From Spirochaetes bacterium ADurb.Bin215 (GTDB lineage Bacteria; Spirochaetota; Spirochaetia; Treponematales; Treponemataceae), in assembly GCA_002070025.1 (NCBI GenBank), contig MWCL01000011.1:1-49598 (forward strand): a DNA stretch of 49,598 nucleotides, given 5' to 3'. This document shows positions 26,254 through 33,244 of this stretch, one piece after another. Positions within the stretch are counted from its first letter, which is position 1; each line of letters begins with the position of its first letter. The notes beneath the pieces are model-generated. The model did not search any database. It was not told the DNA's origin and was given only the letters and a program-made list of their open reading frames with translations. The translations under genes were made by a program, and so were the position numbers.

Positions 26254-27083
26254 TGGACTACGACCGTATCGAGAAACAGGACGGCGCCGTATTTCACCAC
26301 GGCAAGGCAAACAACCGGCTCTATCTCATGAAATGGGACGGGGCCGATCCCGAACGCCTTCTCGCAACCATGAACCGGCTCGTTATCGACAACAGCTATA
26401 CCAAAATTTTTATCAAGGTTCCGGAAGCGCAAGCGGAGTTCTTCACCGCGCAGGGCTTTGAAAAAGAAGCACGGATTCCGTCATACTATGGCGCTGAGGC
26501 CTGTATCTTCATGGGAAAATTCCTGGACCCCGCACGGAAGATTGTCAATCCGGACATACGGGAAACCATGAACCGGAACCTGACCCTGGCCCGGGGGAAA
26601 AAGCCGGAAGCGCCCCCGCCGCTTGCGGACGGGTACACCATGCGGGAATTATACGGCGACGACTGTACCCGGCTCGCGGATCTTTACAAGCTGGTATTCA
26701 AGACCTATCCATTCCCGGTACATGATCCTTCCTATCTGGAAAAGACCATGGAAGAACACATTGCCTATTTCGGAATATTCTCCGGCGACAAACTCGTCGC
26801 CGCGTCATCGGCGGAAATGGATGAAGACACGTCCAGTGTGGAGTTCACCGACTTCGCGACAAATCCGAAATACCGGGGGAACTCGTTTGCATCAACCCTG
26901 CTTGGAACAATGCAGAAAGCAATGACCGAACGGGGCATTACCACCTGGTACACCATAGCCCGCGCGCTTTCAGCCGGTATGAACATCACCTTTGCGAAAG
27001 CGGGATACCGGTATGCGGGAACACTGGTGAACAATACGGACATATCCGGAACCATCGAGAGCATGAACGTGTGGTGGCGGTAG
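26253..27083 (+). CDS. ablB: Beta-lysine N6-acetyltransferase
   Basis: A 276-residue GNAT-fold enzyme that acetylates beta-lysine to N-epsilon-acetyl-beta-lysine, a compatible solute. The N-terminal AblB-specific domain (VIDNSYTKIFIKVPEA, FEKEARIPSYYGAEACIFMG) precedes a GNAT domain from about residue 130 (YTMRELYGDDC, VEFTDFATNPKYRGNSFAS, TWYTIARALSAGMNITFAKAGY). Its ATG overlaps the kamA stop (TGATG). The ablA-ablB pair is known from methanogens and from salt-stressed bacteria, so the organism probably meets high salinity. Confidence 0.92.
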   Translation: MDYDRIEKQDGAVFHHGKANNRLYLMKWDGADPERLLATMNRLVIDNSYTKIFIKVPEAQAEFFTAQGFEKEARIPSYYGAEACIFMGKFLDPARKIVNPDIRETMNRNLTLARGKKPEAPPPLADGYTMRELYGDDCTRLADLYKLVFKTYPFPVHDPSYLEKTMEEHIAYFGIFSGDKLVAASSAEMDEDTSSVEFTDFATNPKYRGNSFASTLLGTMQKAMTERGITTWYTIARALSAGMNITFAKAGYRYAGTLVNNTDISGTIESMNVWWR

Positions 27084-27089
27084 CGAGCG

Positions 27090-28151
27090 TTACGCGTCTC
27101 CCAGAAGTTTTATCCGGTTAAACAGGGACTCAAGTTTGTCGCTGTGTAAAACATACCGGTGCCACCGTCCGTCCAGCACGTCGGTCTTGAGCGCTTCGGC
27201 GGTTATATAGGGCCGGGTGTTGGGCCCGTCGGTCCAGTACACAAAAGAGATACGGTCATCATCCATTTCGAGCACCGTAATACCGTGCTTCCCCGTGGTA
27301 CACCCCGCATTGAACAAACAGGGAACCAGGAAAGGACTGTCACCGTAGAGACTCTGGTTTTTCCGCCGTTTTTTGCTCATGGAAGACAGCTCCGTCATCT
27401 CTTCCCGAAGCATCATGATTTTTTCTTCGATTGCTCTTTTACGCCGCTTCGATGCACCGTCATATTCGGCAAGAAGGTTTTCGACCGTGAAACGGATATT
27501 GTCATATTTGGACAGCGACTCAAAAAGGGGCCGATGCGTATGACCGCTGATGCCGAGAATTCCCGAACCGCGTACCGCCTGGTATACCCGCCGTTCAGTC
27601 AAAAACCGCCGCCGGGAGTCACGCGACACGCTGGTGTTGTGGATTGGAAGGGGTTTCAGCAGGAACCGGATGAGCAATTCAGATATCTTTCCGTATTTAA
27701 CGTACCGGTCCGATGCCTGATGACCATGAAAAATGAAAATGCGGTCATTGTTCCGCCTGAGCACGAGCCCCGGAAGAAGTTCAAAAGGATATCCTCGTAT
27801 TCCAAGAAGCGGGAAATCATGGTTTCCGATAATCTTGCGTAACTGCCCTTTTTCGTTAAAGGCATAGAACAACTCAAAGAGACCGGGCCAGGCATGTCTG
27901 ACCGATTCATACCGGAACTTGTTTACATCTTCAACATCACCGTTGAGAATGAGCTGATAGTTTTTCTCCAGATACCACCGTCCCAGAACGGTCTGGACAA
28001 TCTCGCGGTTCCGGGCCATGTCGTCGCGAGATCCGCCGTTACCGACATGAAGATCTCCCATGACTACATAGGGTTTTCCCGGTTTGTACACTTCCTCCGG
28101 GCACTCTTCAATAAAGCGTGAAAAATACTCAAGAAACTCACTGTCTTTCAT
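27090..28151 (-). CDS. Calcineurin-like metallophosphoesterase
   Basis: A 353-residue metallophosphoesterase with the full set of dimetal motifs in order: VMGDLHVGNGG (Asp33, His35), LILNGDVEDVN, IIGNHDFP, FIFHGHQASD and GISGHTHRP. A basic helical insert (about 235-265, KRRKRAIEEKIMMLREEMTE) precedes the last strands. The substrate is unknown; related proteins act on phosphomono- or diesters. Its start lies 14 bases inside the end of the PfkB kinase gene, so the two are one operon. Its end is only 6 bases from the convergent ablB end, with no terminator visible between. Confidence 0.9.
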   Translation of the reverse strand: MKDSEFLEYFSRFIEECPEEVYKPGKPYVVMGDLHVGNGGSRDDMARNREIVQTVLGRWYLEKNYQLILNGDVEDVNKFRYESVRHAWPGLFELFYAFNEKGQLRKIIGNHDFPLLGIRGYPFELLPGLVLRRNNDRIFIFHGHQASDRYVKYGKISELLIRFLLKPLPIHNTSVSRDSRRRFLTERRVYQAVRGSGILGISGHTHRPLFESLSKYDNIRFTVENLLAEYDGASKRRKRAIEEKIMMLREEMTELSSMSKKRRKNQSLYGDSPFLVPCLFNAGCTTGKHGITVLEMDDDRISFVYWTDGPNTRPYITAEALKTDVLDGRWHRYVLHSDKLESLFNRIKLLGDA

Positions 28152-29070
28152 TGGTATCCTTTTCGGGAAGAATTGATCCGGGACGGTTTACGGCGGCATT
28201 TCGTGCAGCGCAATCCGTACCAATATCGAGCGCGGCTTCAAGTGAACCGGTCGCCACGAAGGAGTGGAGGAATCCGGCGGAAAACGCGTCACCGCAGCCG
28301 ATGGTGTTTTGCACCCTGACCCCCGGAACCGCTTTTGTGTACACCGTTCCGCGTTTTGCCGCTATGGTTGCACGCGTTCCGCGGGTTACCACAAAGATCG
28401 TATTGAATTCGCGGCTCCGCTCGGCAATTTCCCACTCAAGCCGTTCATCGTTGAGTTGTGCCGGGCACGCGAATGTTTCGCAAAATTCACTGTCATTTAT
28501 CTTTATTATGGAAGGAACCGATTCGGATAGTGTCGCGAGAAGATCTTTTCCCCGATAGTCGGCCATGAACACTATCCCGGCGCTCCGGGCAACCGCAGCC
28601 ATCCGCGGATAGAGATCTTCCGGCCAAAACTCCGGCCGGCTTCCGGCGATCAACAACGCTTGTGCGCCCTGGATGCTGTCAGATACTTTCTTGATAAAAC
28701 TATCCGCGTATGACTGATAATTCCCGGCAACTGCGACTTCATCCACCACAAGTTCGGTGGTTCTCCCCGAAGAAGGCTCCAGCAGCGTGTAACAAAAACG
28801 CGTTCTTCCGGGAATGGATACCGAAACTACCGGGAGGGCATCATTGTCGGCAAGCGACAAAAAGAGGGCCGAGTTTTCTTCTCCGAGCGGACTGACATTC
28901 ACACAAGAGCCGGGTGCAAGCTGATGAAGCACCCTGGCCGCGTTTACCGCCTTGCCCGAAGCATCCAGACGGAAAGCGCCCGACCGATTCACTCCACCAA
29001 GTTCAAGCAAACGGAAGAATATCGTTTTTTGTATTGACGGACTCGCGCCGGCTGTTACAATACGAGTCAT
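28138..29070 (-). CDS. PfkB-family sugar kinase (1-phosphofructokinase/tagatose-6-phosphate kinase-like)
   Basis: A 310-residue ribokinase-fold kinase. The N-terminal TAGASPSIQKTIFF departs from the usual LNPAxD start of phosphofructokinases, but the glycine-rich substrate loop ASGKAVNAARVL is present. The catalytic base and anion hole are in NTIGCGDAFSAGFLHS. Sugar-binding FCYTLLEPSSGRTTELV and the late AARNAAVNRPGSI fit the 1-phosphofructokinase/LacC group. The substrate is probably a hexose phosphate but cannot be fixed from sequence. It is the first gene of an operon with the metallophosphoesterase and is divergent from the LUD gene. Confidence 0.85.
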   Translation of the reverse strand: MTRIVTAGASPSIQKTIFFRLLELGGVNRSGAFRLDASGKAVNAARVLHQLAPGSCVNVSPLGEENSALFLSLADNDALPVVSVSIPGRTRFCYTLLEPSSGRTTELVVDEVAVAGNYQSYADSFIKKVSDSIQGAQALLIAGSRPEFWPEDLYPRMAAVARSAGIVFMADYRGKDLLATLSESVPSIIKINDSEFCETFACPAQLNDERLEWEIAERSREFNTIFVVTRGTRATIAAKRGTVYTKAVPGVRVQNTIGCGDAFSAGFLHSFVATGSLEAALDIGTDCAARNAAVNRPGSILPEKDTNERQ

Positions 29071-29128
29071 ACTTCCACCTCTGATTAATCCTAAATGAGT
29101 TCAGCCCGTATTGCAACAGGAGGATACC

Positions 29129-29770
29129 ATGACCGATATCGACATTTGGCACGCCAAAGCCCTTGGAACCGCTGCCTGCAAAGCTCTCATAAAAAACGGC
29201 TTTGACGCACACTACATGGAAACCGGCGCGGAAGCAGCCGCATGGGTACTGTCACTGGTACGGCCGGGTATGAAAGTAGGAACCGGCGGATCAATGACTC
29301 TTCATCAGCTTGGGCTGCACAAGGACATCGAAGAAGCGGGGGCGACGCTGCTCTATCACTCAAAAAAGGGTCTCTCTCCGGAAGAAAAGATGGATATCAT
29401 GCGCGCCCAGCTTACCAGTGATCTCTTTCTTTCGGGCACCAATGCGATTACCCTCGACGGCGAGCTATACAATGTGGACGCAAACGGCAACCGGGTCGCC
29501 GCGCTTACCTTTGGCCCGAAAAAAACGGTAGTAATCGCGGGATGGAACAAGATCGTCCGGAACAGCGAAGAAGCCCGGGCCCGCGTTGAGCTCGAGGCCT
29601 CCCCGCCGAACAACCGGCGGCTGGGAACCGGCAATCCCTGCGCGGAAACCGGCTACTGTGTCGATTGCCGCGCGGAAAAGCGCATTTGCCGCATCTATAC
29701 CCTGCTCCGCCGCCGGCCGCTGGCCAGCGACTTCTCCGTGCTCATCGTGGGTGAGCGGCTCGGCTATTAA
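29129..29770 (+). CDS. LUD-domain protein (LutC/DUF162-like)
   Basis: A 213-residue single LUD domain. The core motifs are VGTGGSMTLHQLGLHK, LYHSKKGLSPEEKMDIMRAQ, FLSGTNAITLDGELYNVD and VVIAGWNKIVRN. A C-terminal cysteine cluster (GNPCAETGYCVDCRAEKRIC) could bind a metal or cluster. LutC-type proteins help lactate utilisation with LutA and LutB, but neither is present here, so stand-alone LUD proteins like this have no proven role. GGAGG selects ATG 29129. Its stop overlaps the convergent feoB stop by four bases. Confidence 0.87.
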   Translation: MTDIDIWHAKALGTAACKALIKNGFDAHYMETGAEAAAWVLSLVRPGMKVGTGGSMTLHQLGLHKDIEEAGATLLYHSKKGLSPEEKMDIMRAQLTSDLFLSGTNAITLDGELYNVDANGNRVAALTFGPKKTVVIAGWNKIVRNSEEARARVELEASPPNNRRLGTGNPCAETGYCVDCRAEKRICRIYTLLRRRPLASDFSVLIVGERLGY

Positions 29771-32091
29771 CCTTCCGGCTGTACCGCCCGGCGAAGCAAC
29801 GCGAACGCACCAATCAGCATACCGAACAGGACAACCGGTGTTACTATCCAGACGAGCTCGTGCCCGACCGTAATCTGATAGTAGAGGGTCGCGGTTATCC
29901 AGGCGAGCACGGTCAGATAGGTTACCGAAACCCAGCCGAACAGCGGTCCGATTTCCCGTATCAGGGCACCGAGCGCGGCGACACAGGGGAAATAAATCAG
30001 GATGAAGAGCATGTAGGCATAGGCCGCGTGTTTATCATTGTTGAAGAAACCCCGCATCACGGTGAACAGCCCGGGATCCGCTTCGATGCTTTCAGCGGTC
30101 TCGTCTTCGTCGCCGGAAACCACGGAAAGGCCCAAAGGATCCCGCAATGTGTCTCCGAGACCGACGAACGCCTCCGGAATGGACATGAATGCAGCGCCGA
30201 CTTCACCGGCGAAACTCCATGCTTCTTCCGTTTCATCAGACTCACCCTCTTCTGGAGCATTCAGGGAGGCAATCTGTCCATACAATCCATTGAGGGTTCC
30301 CACAACCGCTTCCTTGGCAAAGAGCCCGGTGAACATGCCCACCGTCGCCGGCCAGTTTTCCCTGTCGATACCCATGGGTCCGAAAACCGGGGTGATGGTC
30401 TTTCCGAGAGCGGACAATACCGATTCGGGAGAATCCTCGTTGCCGAAAGAACCATCGGTTCCCACCGAGTTCAACACACCCAGCAGGGCAACGACCAGAA
30501 TTATGACCTTGCCCGCCCGAACGATGAACCCGCGCAGGCGCATCCATACATGATGAAGTACGGAGCCGAACCGGGGCACATGATACGGCGGCAGTTCCAT
30601 GATGAACGGAGCCGGCTCGCCCCGGAAAAGGGTATTCTTGAGGATGAGACCCGTAACCACCGCGAGAATTATCCCGGCCAGGTAAACGCTCATGACGATG
30701 AGACCGGACATCCTGCCGAAAAAGGCAACACCAAAAAGAGCATATACCGGAAGACGGGCCCCGCAGGACATGAACGGAGCCATGAACACGGTTATGTACC
30801 GATCCCGTTTGTTTTCAAGCGTCCGGGTAGCCATGATGGCCGGTACGGTACAGCCAAACCCCACGATCATGGGAATAAAGGCCTTTCCCGGCAAACCGAT
30901 AGACCGGAGAGCCCGGTCCATCACGAACGCGGCGCGGGCCATATACCCGGAGTCTTCCAGAAGCGAGAGCGCGAGGAACATGGCAAACATGATGGGAACA
31001 AAGGTTGCAACCGTCTGAATACCCGCGCCGATTCCCCCTGCGAGAAGGCTTACGAGCCATTGGGGCGCTCCGGCGGATTCCAGTGCCGCGCCGAAACCGT
31101 CCACAAAGACAGCACCGAATAAAATATCGAAGAAGTCGATGAACGCCCCGCCGATATTGATAACGAACGCAAACATGAGATACATGACGGCGAGAAACAC
31201 CGGAATACCGAGATACCGGTTAAGTACAACCCGGTCTATCTTTGCACTCGTGGTAGCAGCCGCAGCGTTACGTACGCTACCGGTTCTGCTTGAATCGACG
31301 AGATCCCGGATACAGGCATACTTGGCTGCCGCGATAACCGCGTCGGGAGAATCGGTCTCCTTCCCGATAACCATGTCCATAACGGATGAAAGATACGTAT
31401 CCGAAAACACTCCGAGGCGAATAACCTTGTCCGAATAGAATGAATCCTGTTCAAGCAGTTTGAGCGCAAGCCAGCGGCGATCCACACCGAGATCCGTTGA
31501 TACATCGCCAAGACGCGCGCCCCAAACCGACAGGATATTTTCGACTGTTTCAGGATACGGTACCTTGAAGGGGGATCCTGCAAGAACATCCACCGAAGAT
31601 TCAAGATCTTTGCGGAAAGAAACGATATCCGCCGCTTTCGTGGCGCTCATGGCCGTTACCGGTACACCGAGCCTGCGTGACAATACAGCGGGATCAATGA
31701 CAAATCCGCGCTTCGCCGCCAGATCGGTCATGTTCAGCACAATATATACCGGCACCTTCATTTCCAGAAGGTTCAACGTCAAAAAGAGGTTCCGCTCAAG
31801 ATTGGACGCATCAACAATATTGATAACAGCGTCGGCCGCTCCTGAAAGAAGATAATCCCGGGCAACCCGTTCATCGTCTGAATGGGAAGAAAGAGAGTAG
31901 ATTCCGGGAAGATCCACCACCTCGGCGGATCGTTCTCCGAGACGCATCACTCCCGACTTTTTTTCTACGGTTACACCGGGCCAGTTTCCCACCCGTTGGG
32001 TGCTTCCGGTAAGCGCGTTAAAAAGTGTTGTCTTCCCCGAGTTCGGATTGCCGGCGAGCGCAATGACCAATTTTCCGGAATTGCCTTTCAT
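29767..32091 (-). CDS. feoB: Ferrous iron transporter FeoB
   Basis: A 774-residue inner-membrane Fe(II) transporter. The N-terminal G domain shows G1 GNPNSGKT (14-21), the switch region GNWPGVTVEKK, G3 DLPGIYSLS and G4 NMTD. After a helical linker come two Gate/FeoB_C membrane blocks (GGIGAGIQTVATFVPIMFAM; FIPMIVGFGCTVPAIMATRT; FMAPFMSCGARLPVYALF), with the membrane cysteines typical of FeoB. An acidic insert lies around residues 615-625. It overlaps feoA by four bases, and a DtxR-type box stands upstream of that feoA. Confidence 0.97.
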   Translation of the reverse strand: MKGNSGKLVIALAGNPNSGKTTLFNALTGSTQRVGNWPGVTVEKKSGVMRLGERSAEVVDLPGIYSLSSHSDDERVARDYLLSGAADAVINIVDASNLERNLFLTLNLLEMKVPVYIVLNMTDLAAKRGFVIDPAVLSRRLGVPVTAMSATKAADIVSFRKDLESSVDVLAGSPFKVPYPETVENILSVWGARLGDVSTDLGVDRRWLALKLLEQDSFYSDKVIRLGVFSDTYLSSVMDMVIGKETDSPDAVIAAAKYACIRDLVDSSRTGSVRNAAAATTSAKIDRVVLNRYLGIPVFLAVMYLMFAFVINIGGAFIDFFDILFGAVFVDGFGAALESAGAPQWLVSLLAGGIGAGIQTVATFVPIMFAMFLALSLLEDSGYMARAAFVMDRALRSIGLPGKAFIPMIVGFGCTVPAIMATRTLENKRDRYITVFMAPFMSCGARLPVYALFGVAFFGRMSGLIVMSVYLAGIILAVVTGLILKNTLFRGEPAPFIMELPPYHVPRFGSVLHHVWMRLRGFIVRAGKVIILVVALLGVLNSVGTDGSFGNEDSPESVLSALGKTITPVFGPMGIDRENWPATVGMFTGLFAKEAVVGTLNGLYGQIASLNAPEEGESDETEEAWSFAGEVGAAFMSIPEAFVGLGDTLRDPLGLSVVSGDEDETAESIEADPGLFTVMRGFFNNDKHAAYAYMLFILIYFPCVAALGALIREIGPLFGWVSVTYLTVLAWITATLYYQITVGHELVWIVTPVVLFGMLIGAFALLRRAVQPEG

Positions 32092-32324
32092 TGTGCCCTC
32101 CGTACCAGCAAGACATCAGCTTCCGCCTTCCGCAAGGAAAGGCTGAAGCCCCTAACATCAATTTCCACCGGATCTCCGAGCGGAGCAATCCTGACAACCG
32201 TAAAACGGGTTCCCCGGGTAAGACCCATTGCCAGGAGACGGTCCCGATACCCCGCCTCCCCCGGCGCATAGCCGGCAACCTCGGCGGATTCCCCCGCAGA
32301 AAGATCCTGTAATCGTTCGTCCAT
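32088..32324 (-). CDS. feoA: FeoA, ferrous iron transport accessory protein
   Basis: A 78-residue SH3-like FeoA protein (LQDLSAGESAEVAGY, RDRLLAMGLTRGTRFTVV, APLGDPVEIDVRGFSLSLR). AGGAG ahead of the ATG at 32324 rules out the slightly longer frame. FeoA is thought to work with FeoB at the cytosolic face. It is translationally coupled to feoB by a 4-base overlap and lies just downstream of an operator TTAG-N6-CTAA. Confidence 0.94.
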   Translation of the reverse strand: MDERLQDLSAGESAEVAGYAPGEAGYRDRLLAMGLTRGTRFTVVRIAPLGDPVEIDVRGFSLSLRKAEADVLLVRRAQ

Positions 32325-32354
32325 ACCAACTCCTGTTAGCAATTAATAACTATA

Positions 32355-32368
32355 TTAGCCGCCACTAA
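32355..32368 (-). promoter_or_regulatory. DtxR-type operator upstream of feoAB
   Basis: TTAGCCGCCACTAA reads TTAG-N6-CTAA, the same pattern as the box in the dtxR promoter at 33131-33144. On the minus strand it directly abuts a -10 TATAGT, just as the other box abuts TATTAT. Likely site for iron-dependent repression of feoA-feoB by the neighbouring regulator. Confidence 0.72.
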
Positions 32369-32385
32369 CTCTTGCGGCAAAAAAA

Positions 32386-32601
32386 TCATGATACTTCTAC
32401 AGCCGAAGCGATTCCGTTACCGAGCACAATTCTGCTTCCCAGTACATCAAGCACCAAAGGTCCGCTACGGCCGTTTTTGATCACATACACCGGAACGCCC
32501 GGAACAATGCCGAGCTGCAGCAGCCGGTCTCGTCTCGAGTGTCCTCCGTTAATACGGACAACAACGCCACAACGACCGTTCTCAAGCATGGTCAAGCTCA
32601 C
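32386..32601 (-). CDS. Second FeoA-family protein
   Basis: A 71-residue FeoA-domain protein (ENGRCGVVVRINGGHSRRD, LLQLGIVPGVPVYVI, PLVLDVLGSRIVLGNGIAS). AAGGAGAT six bases before GTG 32601 marks the start; the longer frame would run into the regulator. It overlaps the end of the DtxR-family gene by 20 bases and is separated from feoA/feoB by their promoter. Some DtxR regulators carry a fused FeoA/SH3 domain; here the domain is a separate protein behind a regulator that lacks it, so it may serve the regulator or the transporter. Confidence 0.85.
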   Translation of the reverse strand: MSLTMLENGRCGVVVRINGGHSRRDRLLQLGIVPGVPVYVIKNGRSGPLVLDVLGSRIVLGNGIASAVEVS

Positions 32602-33118
32602 TGGTATCTCCTTCCCGGCTAAAACCGGTTCCATCAAAAAACTCGTCGAGACATTCAGAACACCCGATATCCACCGGGTTCTTCTTCATGAAGTCCCTGA
32701 AAGACTGCTGCCAGGAATCATTGCCTTCCTGGGACAGGTAAAAAAACTTGAAAAACTGGACCAACCGCTGAAAAACATCGGGAGGAATAACATGCTCCAG
32801 CCGGCACGCGGTTTCATCGGCAACTACCGGATCAACCGCAAGCACCCGGGAGAAAAAAGCCCGCAACAGCCGGTGCCGCTCTGTTATTCTGAGCGCAATG
32901 GCCAGCCCTTCTGCCGTCAGGGTAATAATCCCGTACGGCTCATAGTCAATCAAACCTTTCTTCTCAAGTACCTTGAGTGCCGATGTTACCGACGGATACC
33001 GGACACCGAGATCGGCAGCGATATCTTTTACCCGTGCCGCATTGTTTCTCACGATGTTCCGGTAAATCGACTCGAGATAGTCCTCAAGCGATTCGGTCAG
33101 TACCTTCGAACTCTTCAT
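32582..33118 (-). CDS. DtxR-family metal-dependent repressor
   Basis: A 178-residue regulator of the DtxR/MntR family. Residues 1-65 are the winged helix (SLEDYLESIYRNI, ARVKDIAADLGVRYPSVTSA, LEKKGLIDYEPYG). The metal-binding and dimer domain follows (ITERHRLLRAFF, ADETACRLEHVIPPDVFQRL), with the expected Glu/His/Cys ligands. There is no C-terminal SH3 domain. The end is cysteine-containing and acidic (VDIGCSECLDEFFDG). Neighbouring feoAB and the two shared boxes point to iron rather than manganese. It is likely autoregulated. Confidence 0.93.
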   Translation of the reverse strand: MKSSKVLTESLEDYLESIYRNIVRNNAARVKDIAADLGVRYPSVTSALKVLEKKGLIDYEPYGIITLTAEGLAIALRITERHRLLRAFFSRVLAVDPVVADETACRLEHVIPPDVFQRLVQFFKFFYLSQEGNDSWQQSFRDFMKKNPVDIGCSECLDEFFDGTGFSREGDTSELDHA

Positions 33119-33124
33119 ACTTCA

Positions 33125-33153
33125 ATAATATTAGCCACAGCTAACTTTGTCAA
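33125..33153 (-). promoter_or_regulatory. dtxR promoter with operator in the spacer
   Basis: On the minus strand, TTGACA (33153-33148) and TATTAT (33130-33125) are 17 bp apart. The spacer holds TTAGCCACAGCTAA (33131-33144), an inverted TTAGC/GCTAA repeat with a 4-base centre. Binding there would exclude RNA polymerase, giving metal-dependent autorepression. Confidence 0.82.
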
Positions 33154-33208
33154 GCTGATCAAAGTTTTACAGAAGACAGCATTAAATCTCCATTTCAGTT
33201 AATCGTGT

Positions 33209-33237
33209 TTGACGAACAAGCAAGCCTGGATTAGTAT
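33209..33237 (+). promoter_or_regulatory. Promoter of the HD-GYP sensor gene, probably leaderless
   Basis: TTGACG (33209-33214) and TAGTAT (33232-33237) are 17 bp apart. The predicted transcription start falls at about 33244-33245, the A of the ATG. No Shine-Dalgarno sequence precedes that ATG. Confidence 0.6.
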
Positions 33238-33244
33238 TCAGAGT

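Noticed and set aside
29860-31122. 420-codon plus-strand frame opposite feoB
   Set aside because: Low-complexity translation with no recognisable fold, entirely antisense to conserved FeoB.
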